Source of the DNA: Toxonevra muliebris
Taxonomy: Eukaryota; Arthropoda; Insecta; Diptera; Pallopteridae
DNA: 64,000 nucleotides
NCBI GenBank assembly: GCA_963691655.1
Contig: OY829328.1
Span: forward strand, 77,628,400 to 77,692,399
Reading direction: 5' to 3'
Below are positions 25,401-36,649 of this stretch, in pieces. Below the pieces are notes generated by a model. It saw only the letters and a list, made by a program, of their open reading frames with translations, searched no databases and was not told the origin of the DNA. The position numbers were made by a program, and so were the translations under genes. Numbering within the stretch: position 1 is the first letter of the stretch; every line of letters starts with the position of its first letter.

Positions 25401-27189
25401 ATCGTAAAGTGACGCACACATTTCAGCAGTTATTTTCAAAAGGACGTACTTCCATTAAGTACAATTAAGTGTTAACATATAAGCATTCATTTGAACCCCA
25501 CCTCATTCAATATAACCTCCTTTAGCCTGCACACATGCCTTCAATCGATCCGGAAATCGTAGGACTGTTCGCCGCAGGACTTCCTAATCAATTTCAGTCC
25601 AGGCTTTCTCTAATGAATTTGTCAGCGACTCCAGACTGTGGTGTTGAGATGCACAAGCCTTACTCTCTAAAATACTCCAAATAGAGTAGTCCATTGGATT
25701 CAAGTCTGGGGAGTATGGTGGCCATTCTTGAGATGTTATGAATCCAGAAAAATTTTCTTTTATCCATGTTTGCGTTAATTTTGCCATTTGGGAAGGTGCA
25801 GAATCTTGCTGGAAAGTCCAGTTTTCATTTCCAAATGTATCTTGGGCCCAGGGAAGAACATGTTCATTTAAAATGCTCCGATAAACAACCTGGTCAATTG
25901 TAACACCCTCTTCAACGAATATTAGAGGGGTTCTGGCATTAGCGGAAACTCCAGCCCATACCATAACGGGAGCTGGCTTTTGAACTCTGCCAACAGTCCT
26001 ATTTTGTTGCGATGATGATGTTAGCCACATTCGGTCATTTTGCGCATTGAAATGTTGTTCAACCGTGAAAATATTTTCATCTGTAAACAAGATATTTTCA
26101 ACATTTTTTAACACGGAGGAGCGTAGCAACGCCTTGCATCTTTGCAGTCGCAAATCTTTCTTTTTTTGTGTCAGATCTTGAGCTTTTCGGAGCTTGTACG
26201 GCTTAAGATTAAGCTTTGATTTTGCAATGATTCGCACTATTTCACGGTTTACTCCCACTTCCTTAGCGATTTTTCTCATTGAGCGCCTTGGATTTCGCTT
26301 GATTCGTTTACGAATTTTTTCTGTTAAACCAGTAGTGGCAACTGTTGAAAATTTTCCCCGGTCTCTATCTCCAAAACCCCCAGTTTTATTATATCGAATA
26401 ATAGCTCGGTCTACCGTACGACTTGACAAATTTAAAGCCTTTGCAATTTGACGGCTACTATAATTTGCCAAATGAAATTTCATAATTTCACGACGAATAT
26501 TTTCCTTGTCCATTTTTATGGAAATTTCAAAATGTAATAACAAAAACTCAAATGAAATTAAGAGCAAAGCCAATGATGAATGAATTTGCTTTTTAAATTA
26601 AAGTAACGGTAAATGGCAAAGCTTGCTGCAGAGTATTAAACTTGCGTCACTTTACAATTGTCACCCTGTATATATAACTTCAAATAACGAAATTTACATG
26701 AACTTAAGTCATGACTTTGAAAATTAACCTCTAGATTTAATTTTCATAGTCTCCTAAAAAACTATCATGAATTGTTAATTGTTATAAAATTACATTGAGT
26801 GCATTCTTTTACTTAAAAAAAAAAAAAAATTGTTGCCAACGATTGTACATATCCGAAAAAAGTTTAGTTCTGTTAACCTTATATATTTAGAAACAGGAGC
26901 ATCGTGTCCAGGTTTTTCAAGTGATTGAGCTCGTTTATAAAAATTGTAAATATTCGAATTAGCAGCAACATAATTGGAGCTCTGAAAATAAAATTAAAAA
27001 TAGTTATGCATTTTTATAAGCTAAAAATTTCGAAAAAAAATAGCTTTATAAATACTCAACATTTGAACTGCTTGTCGGTCGGTCTTCATTCGGCATCATA
27101 AAATCATAAAATTCCAGTAATTTTCCTCTTCTTTCTTCTCGATTGTGGGAAGAATCATTTGATTCTGTTGCCAGTTTAATAATGGCCAT
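22462..27189 (-). CDS. Two-F-box protein with short LRR tail, paralogue of the RRM/F-box gene (5 exons)
   Basis: Exons are 27189-27061, 26981-26878, 25196-25011, 23708-23113 and 22697-22462. All have GT-AG borders and matching phases, giving 416 aa. Residues about 86-125 (LKLGDHILRAILNIL, then FGEVCTRFNRIYR) and about 177-216 (LKLNDYSLEDIIKLLPKW, then FVSVHPRLYYIF) each look like an F-box. Two or three LRRs follow (LKTIKKLSLTGCRNIK, LKQLKSLDVRNCPMI). The last intron is in the same phase and place as in the RRM/F-box gene, just before the LRR exon (LTG/KNLDKL versus ITG/AYLDRL), so the two are tandem paralogues. Compared with its neighbour the RRM is absent and the LRR exon is cut from 245 to 79 codons. 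It may be a fast-evolving substrate receptor or a gene in decay, although no stop or frameshift interrupts it. Intron 2 holds a maT mariner. An in-frame TAA precedes the chosen ATG. Confidence 0.75.
24193..24238 (+). repeat. Dispersed repeat family, copy 2 (end fragment)
   Basis: GGAAAACCCGTTAATGGGTA followed by CCCGCTGTCAAAATTAAAA matches the first ~45 bp of the copies at 12812-12990 and 44388-44531. The remainder of the unit is absent. It lies within intron 3 of the two-F-box gene. Confidence 0.65.
25391..26668 (-). mobile_element. Full-length mariner-type element, DD37D (maT-like), 1278 bp
   Basis: Terminal inverted repeats CAGGGTGACAATCGTAAAGT then GACGCA (left) and the complement of GCGTCACTTTACAATTGTCA then CCCTG (right) differ by a single base over about 26 bp. 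Both ends are flanked by TA, the target duplication of the Tc1/mariner superfamily. The element lies inside intron 2 of the two-F-box gene, in the same orientation, and carries one long transposase frame. The near-identical ends and mostly open frame point to a fairly recent insertion. Confidence 0.92.
25503..26513 (-). pseudogene. maT-like transposase with one nonsense codon
   Basis: From the ATG of MDKENIRREI the frame is open for 309 codons, then stops at TAG (25586-25584). The same frame continues for another 26 codons, including VLRRTVLRFPDRLKACVQAK, to a TGA at 25505-25503; this is the normal family C-terminus, so the TAG looks like a nonsense mutation. The N-terminal half has the paired helix-turn-helix region (SSRQIAKALNLSSRTVDRAI, then RSMRKIAKEVGVNREIV). 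The catalytic triad is visible: FTDEN, FQQDSAPSQ and PDLNPMDY, with 37 residues between the second and third Asp, defining DD37D. Whether the truncated protein is active is unknown; it keeps all catalytic residues. Confidence 0.85.
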
Positions 27190-28333
27190 AATGCATTATT
27201 TAATGGGCATGCTTTTTGAAAGTGTTGAAGTTATGCGGTTTTCCAATAAATGCCAACTAACAAGAATTCTATAAAAAATATAGAAATTTTTTTATTTGTA
27301 GATGATTTATAGTTTACCGGGATTGAGTATAATTGATTTGTCGTTACAAAACCATTTAAAATGAAGGATTCCAAGAAAATACTTGAAGGGCCTATGATCA
27401 AAACATGATATCCAATAATTTCCAAAATTTATCAAGAGAGCAAAAAAAAAAAAAAAAATTAGCATTTCCCTGTTCAGCACTTACCGAAATACGATTTTCA
27501 AATAATTATTTTAGAAAAAGAAATCATCATTTTTAAAATCTGAAAGCGGCAAAATGTCGGGGGAGTTTTTTATAGTAGACAGAATATGAGACTATAATGT
27601 CTGGGTACTAGAAAACCGATGATATGAAATTATTATGCTAAAAAACACAGGCATAAAAACATCGGGTTAGAAAAAAGGGTAACCAAAAAATCTGTTACTT
27701 AGTAAATTGAGTACCTTAAAAAACGGGTCGAAAAACAAGGATATCCAATCGAGTTCAAAACTAGTAAACCGAAAAACTGGGTTCATAAAAACTGGGTCCA
27801 AAAAAACTTGATTTCATGAGTCCGGTTACAAAAGAACTAAAAACGGAAAAAATATGTGTACGAAAAAACGGCTCCAAAAGCGCTGAAATTGGAAAAACGA
27901 AAATGTTAACGAAAAAGCGGCGTTCAAGCAAATAGGGTCCTAAAAATCGGGGAAATAACTAGTTCTCAAATTTTTGATTGATTTAAAAAAAATGGTTTTG
28001 AAAATTTTAATGTTGAAAACATAAATCTGATCTCAAAACTTAAAAACAATTTATTGGGTGTGGTTCCATAAAGCCGGAAAAGTTGAATGCCTAGAAGTAT
28101 TTGTTGTTGAATAAACTTTTTATCAATTTGTTTTAAATAATTAAATATTTTGTATAAAAAATTCAATTTCCTAGCTACTAGCAGCAAGTTTTTTTTATCT
28201 GGCTAGTATGACGGGAAGTATTTTACTTATTTTTTGTTATTTTTATCTCAAATTTAATCAAATTAATTAATTTTGCGGTTTTTCACAAATTTTTGACTTT
28301 GACTATCGCTAAAGTCTGTAAAATGCATCATAA
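27190..28333. other. 5' flank of the two-F-box gene, non-coding
   Basis: It contains the presumed promoter of the F-box gene and, from about 27630, an A-rich quasi-periodic stretch listed separately. No coding region is supported. Confidence 0.4.
27630..27960. repeat. Degenerate A-rich repeats with AAAAACGGG-type units
   Basis: Short units of the form AAAAAC followed by GGGT, GGGTC or GGCTCC recur irregularly every 15-35 bp, for example AAAAAACGGGTCGAAAAAC, AAAAACTGGGTTCATAAAAA and CTGGGTCCAAAAAAAC. The pattern is too diverged for a clean period. It may be an old minisatellite or the internal repeat of a transposable element. Confidence 0.5.
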
Positions 28334-28341
28334 CTCATAAC

Positions 28342-28816
28342 TAGAGTTACCAGTTGCCCGTGTCCAGAGTCCCGACTTTTAGAAATTTGTCCAGATAAAA
28401 TTTTTAAATTTGTAGAGATACAATTTTTTGCTGTTTTTGGACAAACACATTAAACAGTTAAAAATATACCAAAAGTCTCAGGCGCTGAAAATATGTATTC
28501 ATCGGCTCCGCAATTAAAAGTTTAAATGGTGTACTACACTGATTATCAGCTGTTCACTCAATACCTAAAAAGGAGCAAAATTAAAAAATGAAGTAAGAAG
28601 TTTTTCAATATGGTCCAGCTCACATCATAAAATAAAGGTGTACAACAAGGAAAATTTTTCGTGTATGGGACTCGAGGCACTTAAATGTACCTTTTTTTTA
28701 TTTATTGTTTTTTGTTGTGTACAAAAATTTTTTTTCAATGTCCAGATAAATTCTGAAAAATCCCGATATTTGATCTCAATGTCTAGATGAAGCCCGATTT
28801 GAATCTGGCAATCCTA
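28342..28816. mobile_element. hAT MITE (475 bp) with perfect 8-bp target duplication
   Basis: The flanks are exactly CTCATAAC on both sides (28334-28341 and 28817-28824). The left end TAGAGTTACCAG and the complement of the right end TAGGATTGCCAG form the terminal inverted repeat, 9 of 12 matching. The interior has no coding sequence. The 8-bp duplication and TAGxxTTxCCAG ends indicate the hAT superfamily. The ends resemble those of the element at 4374-5561 (TAGAGTGACCA). Confidence 0.85.
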
Positions 28817-29726
28817 CTCATAACTGATGGATTTTTTTTTTTAAACTTGAGGAAATTCCATAAACGATATGATTAAATGTAGCAACAAAAAACTATTAAG
28901 GTGGTAATTATAGTACACACGTTAAGATAAATCAATCAATAAGATACCAAAATCGTATTATTTAATTTGATTTTTACACGACACTACTTTGCTCATACAT
29001 ATACAATAAGTGCAAGGCGGATTTAACATGGTGATAGCAGCACTACAACAAGTACAACGTAACAATAACAACACGCTACTTTGTTGTTGCTAAAAATCGT
29101 AATTGTCAAAAACACAAGAACAAATGCATGGAAAACAAAACAAAAAAAAAAAAGATTTTGACAGTTTATCTTTATATAAAAAAAAAAACTAGAGAAGAAG
29201 ACAGAGCTGACGCTGCTATCACTTGTTATAATTTCGCCATGAATAACTCTTTTATTTTATTAACTTACTGCTGTGAGGAAATGCGGACGTTCTCTTGCTT
29301 CTCAATTTTAAATGAAACTAAATGGAACATTTTCCACTTTTTAATCAGAAAACAGTAAAACCAGAATTATGAGATACGATATCAGCAAGCACCAGTGTTG
29401 CTATATTTTTTTTGGGCAAAAACTGTAAAAAGTAAAAAAAAACTGCATTTTGGAAAAAAAACTGTAACCAATAAAAATGAAAAAACAAATCTAAAATTTT
29501 TAATTTGAATAGTTCCTCAGTCACTTATCCATCAGCCCATCACACATTCAAAATTTAATAGGTCCAATAATATAATAGTTTCCGCATGTATGGGAGATGC
29601 TATGGTTTCTTAAACGGGGCAGAAATTTTAAATCCTATTACCAATCGCAGAAAAATGAAAAAAAAATGTATTAGTTTTGGTTGAATTGTACCAAAGTGGC
29701 AACCGTGGTGCAAATACACTGCAAGC

Positions 29727-30778
29727 CAGCGAAGCCAACTTGCGGGGAATTTTACTGGATACGGGAAATGAGCTGTTTTTTACGGGGAATTTAAAGTCGT
29801 TCAGCTTTTAGTCATAAAAGTCTGCAGAATATTTTTTGTCAAATTTTATGTAATGGAAAACGTTTAACTTACGCAATATTTCATATTTTGGGTCTTAAAA
29901 TCTTAGTCTTTTCTTAAGTTGGCCCTGCGATCTATTGATTTGGAGAAATCGATTTTTAAAGAGTGCTATTTGAAAGTATTATATTTCGAAAGTATTTTCT
30001 GAAAATTGTAAAGAGAGTGATTTCGTAGATACAGACGATTATAGTGCTGAGTGTCAGTCAGGCCAAAAAAAGTCGCGCGGCGCTTCGACTACCCTTTCGA
30101 CCGTTCAAAAAGTTATGCCTTAGTCCAGCGCCTCCTGATTAATAACTCTTAATCCTTGCTGACTAATCTGTAAACTTACAAATTACGATCAGCCATCATA
30201 AAGAAGAAGAAATATATTTTATATGTTAAAAACCGATAGTCGAAACTTTAAACTCGTTTTTCTCAAAACAAGGTTTTTACCATTTTTTATTTGAGTCAAA
30301 AGAGAGCCCATATTTTCTTCTTTGAAGAACTTTGATATCCAAAAGTGAGCTGAGGCTTGTTTATCTATCAAAATGAACGTCTTGTAACTCGAAACACCCC
30401 ACGTTCAAATTTGATCTGACAACTAGGATTAAACCCAATAGGATTAAACTTTGTGCAAGCTTGAGCTGGATCGATTTTGAGAGTGGGTTCCCTTGAAATG
30501 AAATCTCTCCTGTGCCCAAAAGAATTCCGAAGTTAGAAAGTAAATTTCTATTAATCTACCAGTCCCGTAAAAATTGGACCGAGAAAGTTCAGGGTCGCCT
30601 TAATAAATACTCATTGAGGGAATTTTAGGTAATTTTTCGTTTTTGTAAAATGTTTATATGGAAAGTGCGTGTCGCGCTGTTATAATATGAAATTATATCG
30701 ATGCGGGGAATTTGATCGAAAATCGGGGAGTTTTTCGAGAGCTATCGGGGAGAAAGAAAAAATGAGTTGGCATCCCTG
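29727..30778. mobile_element. Possible hAT-like element with CAGGGATGCCAACT ends
   Basis: The left end CAGCGAAGCCAACTT and the complement of the right end CAGGGATGCCAACTC match at 12 of 15 positions, and the CGGGGAATTT motif recurs inside near both ends. I find no matching 8-bp flanks (CTGCAAGC versus ATACATAC), so the boundaries or the integrity of the copy are uncertain. No transposase is present. Confidence 0.35.
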
Positions 30779-32904
30779 ATACATACGTATATTTGAGAGC
30801 ATTTGTGCACATATAAATATACCCAGAAGGAATATGAGAAATGCATGAAAAAACTAAAAACAAAAGATTATTTTAAATTTAAGGAAATATGCATAGAATG
30901 CATAGGTATCTTTCCTCATAGATTTTCTTCAGTTTTTATGCATTCAACAAAAAAGAAAACATATCTTACTAATGAAATATATGAAAGACAGTAGCGATGA
31001 ACACTTTTGGATTCACTTCGTCACGCGTCTGTGTACATTTTTATGAAAGTTGAACAATCAACAAGTTTTCAATGTTAAATTAATGGAATGTTACAGTGTA
31101 ATATTAACGACACAGTATTTCTCATGTACTATAATTTTGATGGACCGAAAGGCATGTTGGATTTTAAAAATTTCAATACTTTTTTCCGCATTAAAAATAA
31201 TCCATTTTTGGTTTTATTTTGCAGCTTGTTTATCGAAAGAAGGCTGCATCGGACGCGATTATACATTTGAATTATAGATGCTAATTAATACGGATACAAC
31301 TAAAACAAAAAAAACAAAATTTGGATTTAGTGATTTCTGCTTGAACAACGACGATATATTCTTGAAAATATTTTTATTACACATTTGAAATTTATGTTCT
31401 ATTTTTGAAACATTCATTTATTAAATAAGAACTACAAATGTAAAACTTGAAGAAAACAAAGATTGACTTCATTGAAATCTAATATTTGTTAGGCATGATT
31501 TCGACATAAATTTTTTCATATTCGTTATTTATAGCATAAAATTGTAATAATAATTAATTTTTTTATTCCCAGGTAATGGAAGGGAAGTCGGAATCATGGG
31601 TATTATTGTTTTTTAAAATCATGTGTTTTGGAAATTATAATTTATAAGAGCCATGATGTCGATTCCTATACATGCCATTTTCCTTCTGGGTAGTTTATAG
31701 CTCTATTTTAGATTAGATAAATACACTGTGTGACAAAAAAAAGAAACGTTCAAATTACTTTGCTTGAGACATAGTTCATGTTGTAGGTATAGTCAGATAT
31801 TAAAAAACTACATATTCGAAATTTGGAATACAGCCTCAAAATCTGGCTAAAGAAACATTTTTTGAGAGGTCCAAGTACATATGAAAAAGTGAAGTATATA
31901 ATTTACTTGAGGAAATCGTTGCTGCTGTTACTTGCCGACTACAGCCATATAACCGAGTACGCACGAAGAGTTGTAACTTACGCATACATACAAAATCAAA
32001 TATGCAAAGCAGAACGAGACGAGCAGAACGTTTTGGGTTTATGAAATTTTCTATTTCACTTTTTCTCTAATAAATTTTATGCTTCACTTTTCCTCTGAGC
32101 GCGTCATATATACTTGGTCATAACGTCATTTGATTTTTAAAAATTGTCTTGATATAATGCTATATACCGGTAGAAACACCTTTGCCGCCTCTTTAACACC
32201 TTTTACACAAAACTAAAATATATAAAATCGTTTGATGAATTTTGGAGTTTTTACTTAATATACGCATATACTTACCTCTGAAAATAGTTTTTTGTTTTTT
32301 GTCCTGAGTTCAGATTTAGAGGGCCCATTCGAAATTTCTAGTATGCAATCAATTTTAGTTTAACTAGGGCTACAACTTGTACTAGGTATCACTCAAAGTA
32401 ATTTTTCACTGTAACACAGTGTTATTACGAGTTTGTGTGCAAGTAGAACGGAGAAGAGTAGAACAGAGCCGTAGCAATTCTTTTTCACGATAATTTTTTT
32501 TTGAGTTTTATTTTTTTGCTCAGAAATAATAGTTATTTTTTGAGCTTTATTTTTTTGCTTTAAAATAAAAATTATTTTTTTCAGATTTACTTTCTTCCAA
32601 TAAAAATTAATGATTGAGTTTAATTTCATTTTCGAAACGAAGAACTCAAAACTTCATATAGCTTTGTTATTGTGGGCACAATAATATATATATAAATTTT
32701 CCTTATTTTAGGACTCATGCCGCCTCATTTTTCATGACATTACGTTTTTTTAAATTTTTCGGAATGGGAATTTCCCTAATTTTTCATACGAGAAGAATTC
32801 AAAATAATAAAAATAAACATTTAATAAATCGTATTGGTATATGAATTTGTACACACATACGCCAAATCAATTCTCAGGCGACGATAAGAGCTTTCCACAT
32901 TTAA
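30779..32904. other. Intergenic, AT-rich, no gene seen
   Basis: Several open frames of 60-75 codons occur (30803, 31050, 31823 plus; 32393 minus), but they are low-complexity or unrecognisable. CACTGTGTGACAAAAAAAAG near 31724 resembles a DNA-transposon end, but no partner was found. Confidence 0.35.
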
Positions 32905-33175
32905 CCTTAGAAAGGCAACAGGGGTGACCAGTCACCCCACTACTTTTTAAAAGCACAGTAAAGAGATTTGCCTTAACTGCATTTAATCCTCGAAGAACAT
33001 GCATATTTTTTATACGTCGTCGATTCGAAGAAGCATGTCCTTCCAGGGTTACTAAAAATAAGAAACAATGTATTTTTATTGAAGTAAATAAGTGATTTTA
33101 TATTAAATAAGTTTGATTTTTTTTGTTCAAAATTTTTACTATTTACATAGATAAAAAATTGTTGCCTTTCTAAGG
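32905..33175. mobile_element. piggyBac-type MITE (271 bp)
   Basis: Perfect 16-bp terminal inverted repeats, CCTTAGAAAGGCAACA and its complement, are flanked on both sides by TTAA (32901-32904 and 33176-33179). TTAA is the obligatory piggyBac target. Just inside the left end is the perfect palindrome GGGGTGACCAGTCACCCC. The element is far too short to code for a transposase. A decayed piggyBac transposase lies about 550 bp away, but nothing shows that it belongs to the same family. Confidence 0.9.
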
Positions 33176-33719
33176 TTAATGTACAAAGCAAAATTTTTAT
33201 AATGCCGTGCTTTGTTATCATTATCACTACATTTTGTTTATACATTTATTGAAACCTAGATTCTTCATTACTTATCATTTTGTATTGTTTTTTACAATAT
33301 TTAATTTTATTCTAATCTAACTAACCGAATGCAAAACCTATCAAACGCCTGTGTTGGCTACGGCGACTTCTCTGCTTGTATGTTATAGACGATCTCCACA
33401 CGTTTAACACCAACAAATAATTCTGCCACGAATAAATGTGCACACACATTTTGTTTTCGTATGAACATATATATGTGAGTAAATTGATCGAAACATAAAC
33501 AAACAAACTCCGCTCGTATTTTAATTTCTCCCTCTCTTCTTCTCTTCTCTATTCTCTTTGTTGTTTAGAGTAGCACAGTCATGCCGCGCAGTAGTGCGAG
33601 CGAGAGGGAACTGGACATTACAGTTATCTTACATCTTACGTTACAGTTATTCTTACATTTTACACATTTGAAATTTTGCTTTTTTTCGGTAAAGAATAAA
33701 TAGAATTGTTTTCTTGACA

Positions 33720-35400
33720 AATGTTAATCGTACATTGACTGCTAAGGAAGAGATATCGACGATGACTTTGATGATGTAAATGAATCGATTGGTAGTGGGC
33801 TTAATCATCCAGCAACTGTACTATTTTCTGCTAATGTAGTCGATGCTGGAAATGCTCGTGGTAACCCCGACGGCGAAGAAAGAGAACCTCTTGAATATAT
33901 TCGTTTTTTAGAGCTTGTTGAAGATGTACGGGGTACCGAAGTTGAGGAAGTAAAGCTAGAGGCTGAAGTAGCGATTGAGACAAATCGAGGCCAGATTTAC
34001 ATTGGTCAAGACAAAAGTGGCAACACTACTTGGTGGTCACTGCCTGCTTCGTCAGAAAAAGCAAAAACCGACAATTTGAGAAAATGGAGATCGAAGTCTG
34101 TTATTTACACCGCCGAGATTTTTGCGAAGAAGAAAGATGCGTTCAAATGTCTTTTTGCAAGTGACATTGTGAAGTTTTAGAAACAAATAGAAAAGCGAAG
34201 AGAACGTATGCAGCCAACCAACGCTCTTAGACACCGAAAAAATTGCGAGCTTAACGAGACACTAATATGGATGAAATGTAGGCGTTTTTTTAGTTTATTA
34301 ATTTTTGCTGGCTCCGAGAAATCCAACTTGATAGCAGCTAAAGGCCTATTCTACAAACCGCACATGCCTATTTATCGAGCAGTGATGTCGCTTGAGAGGT
34401 TCGAACAATTCGGTCAATTTTTGCGGTTCGATGATACTCGAACTCGTGAATATGAGTTTGCCTTTCGTTCCATCCAAAGAGCTTACAATTGATGAACCAT
34501 TGGTAACAGATGCAGCTTCAAACAATACATACCTTCAAAGCCGGGCAAGTGCGGTATCAAGATATTCTGGCTGGTGGATATGAAAACCAATTAAACCGTA
34601 TCAGCTGAGACTTATTTTGGCACCCAGTAAAATGATGATCGATCGTCTGGAATTTCACATGCATTAGCACTTTGCTTAGCCAACCGATATTTGAATAATG
34701 GCGCCAATATTACAAAGGAGAATTTTTTTATACAAGTTACCCATTGGCTAAGGATTTGGTTAGCAAAAATATAACTCTGGTAGGAAGAATTCATTACAAC
34801 AAACCCCAGATTCCAACATTATTCTCATCAACCGAAGAGGCAAAAAAAACGAGGTCCCTTTACTTCGGCATTCGGCTTTTCTGACGAAGTTCCACTGGTG
34901 GGTTTCACAAGGGATTTCAAGAAAAATGTGTTGCTGATGTCTACTGCCCATGCAACAGAAAAGGTAAACGAAATCACTAGAAAGCCTCTGGTAATCCATG
35001 ATTATAAAGATCACAAATGCTACAGCCGCTGCTCGTAACCATATGGGAAAACGAAACTCTACCCCAGGACTAGCTGAAATGTATGCTGGTTACAATCCCC
35101 AAGAAAGGCGACTTGTCCCAATGCTGCAACTACAGAGGAATCGTGCTTCTTTCAGTACCGTAAAAAATCCTAACAAAAAAATCTACGCATAAACGGAAAC
35201 CTGGATTCGACAATACGCAAACAAGAAGCAAGTTTTCGGTCCAACCGCTCATGCGTGGACCATATAAACACGCTAAGAATAAAAGTCGAGCAAATCTGTC
35301 GAGTGGCGTACGGCATTACATCAAACATGACCTGACCTGACCATATCTTCTTCCGAAGCGGATGCAAGACACATGATTGTCCACGGGCATTAGGAACAGT
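33720..35400 (+). pseudogene. piggyBac transposase remnant
   Basis: Several frames together spell a piggyBac-like (DDE_Tnp_1_7) protein. The N-terminal acidic part (DIDDDFDDVNESIGSG, 33752 onward, open to a stop near 34180) includes TTWWSLP. The next frame has GSEKSNLIAAKGLFYK and FEQFGQFLRFDDTRTRE (34208-34492). Then come IPSKPGKCGIKIFWLVDMKT, SAETYF, and near 34850-34990 SDEVPLVGFTRDFKKNVLLM and KPLVIHDY. The C-terminal part near 35220-35400 still resembles the Cys/His-rich end. Multiple stops and frameshifts show the copy is dead. I could not find TTAA-flanked ends. Confidence 0.8.
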
Positions 35401-36115
35401 GGTATATCATACTGTGCCCTACATCCGCCTCGACATGCCAGACTCCATTTAACCGGAGTCTGTAGGCCGCTCTCACCGCTTCTTTACGGATTTGTAGATC
35501 CAGAGGAAGCAAGTCAAATAAGGCATTGAGGACATCACCAGATGTTGTACACATTGCACCAGTGATACCCAGGCACACACTTCTCTGAAGCCTGGTCAGA
35601 GAGGATACTGTGGATTTAACCAAAGTTCGTCGTCACCATACTACAGAGGCATACATGACAATAGGTCTCACAAGAACAATGTATACCCAGTATACCAGAG
35701 CTGGATTGAGACCCCAAGTCTTGCCATAAGCTCGCCTGCACTGCCAAAAAACCTTTAGTGCACGCGAGATCTTCAGCTCGAAGTGCGTCTTCCATAACAG
35801 TTTGCAATCTAAGTTGCTTTTACCGGGACTCACTGAAAGACCCTGCAGATCGCACCAAACCTCGATCTTGTCTAAGACTTCTTGAATTTTGATGCACACC
35901 GTCTGTAAGGACCGTCCCGAGATTAGTACGCACACATCGTCAGCATACGCTTGGATGTGAACTTCAAAATTTTTCAAATCATTAAGAAGGGAGTCCACCA
36001 CGAAGCACCATAGAAGAGGAGAGAGTACGCCCCCATGGGAGCATCCTTTCTCAACCTCGACCATAACACTGTCATCGTTTTCTCCCCCCGTGATAAGCAG
36101 CCGTTTGGATAGCAT
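35390..36115 (-). pseudogene. LINE reverse transcriptase fragment (jockey-like)
   Basis: The minus frame begins inside a reverse transcriptase: KGCSHGGVLSPLLWCFVVD is the motif before the catalytic box, AYADDVCVLISG is the YADD box, and GLSVSPGKSN follows. After about 35633 the frame shifts, and the thumb region continues as TRLQRSVCLGITGAMCTTSG and LLPLDLQIRKEAVRAAYRL to 35390, typical of jockey-clade non-LTR elements. It is 5'-truncated at 36115, where an oppositely oriented LINE piece begins, and it has at least one frameshift. Confidence 0.85.
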
Positions 36116-36121
36116 GGTATG

Positions 36122-36420
36122 AATTCAAACGCCTATAAACGAGGAAATCCGCAAACGTAAATGGAATTGGATAGGTCACACTCTCCGCAAGCAGCCAGGG
36201 GATATCTGCAGGCAAGCACTTGAGTGGAATCCTCAAGGTAGCAGAAGACACTGAAGACCAAAGCTAACATGGAAGCGCACCCTTGTGTAAAGAAATCGAA
36301 TCTACAGGGAAATCGCTCAATGAATTAAAAAATTCTGACAAAATATCGTAGTAAATGGAGTCGCATTGTTGCGGCCCTATGCTCCACAAGGAGCGCAAGA
36401 AATTAAAGAGAAGAAGAAGA
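36122..36420 (+). pseudogene. C-terminal fragment of a second LINE (RTE/CR1-like)
   Basis: Plus-strand frames read [20 protein letters not shown], then [22 protein letters not shown] and, at the end, WSRIVAALCSTRSARN. This is the familiar C-terminus of a group of non-LTR retrotransposons (WIGHTLR, QALxWNPQGxRxxGRPxxTWRR, ALCSTRxE). There are several small frameshifts. It abuts the jockey-like fragment head to head at about 36118, suggesting one inserted into or deleted next to the other. Confidence 0.75.
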
Positions 36421-36649
36421 TAATGATCACAAAGGTGGTTGTTGATACATTCGGTAAGATGTTGCGGGGATTCACCTGTAAGCGCATAAGCAATAGATGA
36501 CCCATGGTGCTGAGTTACAACATGCTGAATGTAGCGACACAAGCAGCGTATAGACTGTACGAGTTGTGCCACCCAACATGGGCTAAGACATATTTTATGA
36601 CTGGAGCACAGTGTAATAAATAATAGAAAACTTAACATTTTTCAATACA

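Noticed and set aside
36264..36638. 124-codon minus frame
   Set aside because: Partly antisense to a LINE C-terminus; the remainder is unrecognised and lacks any conserved motif.
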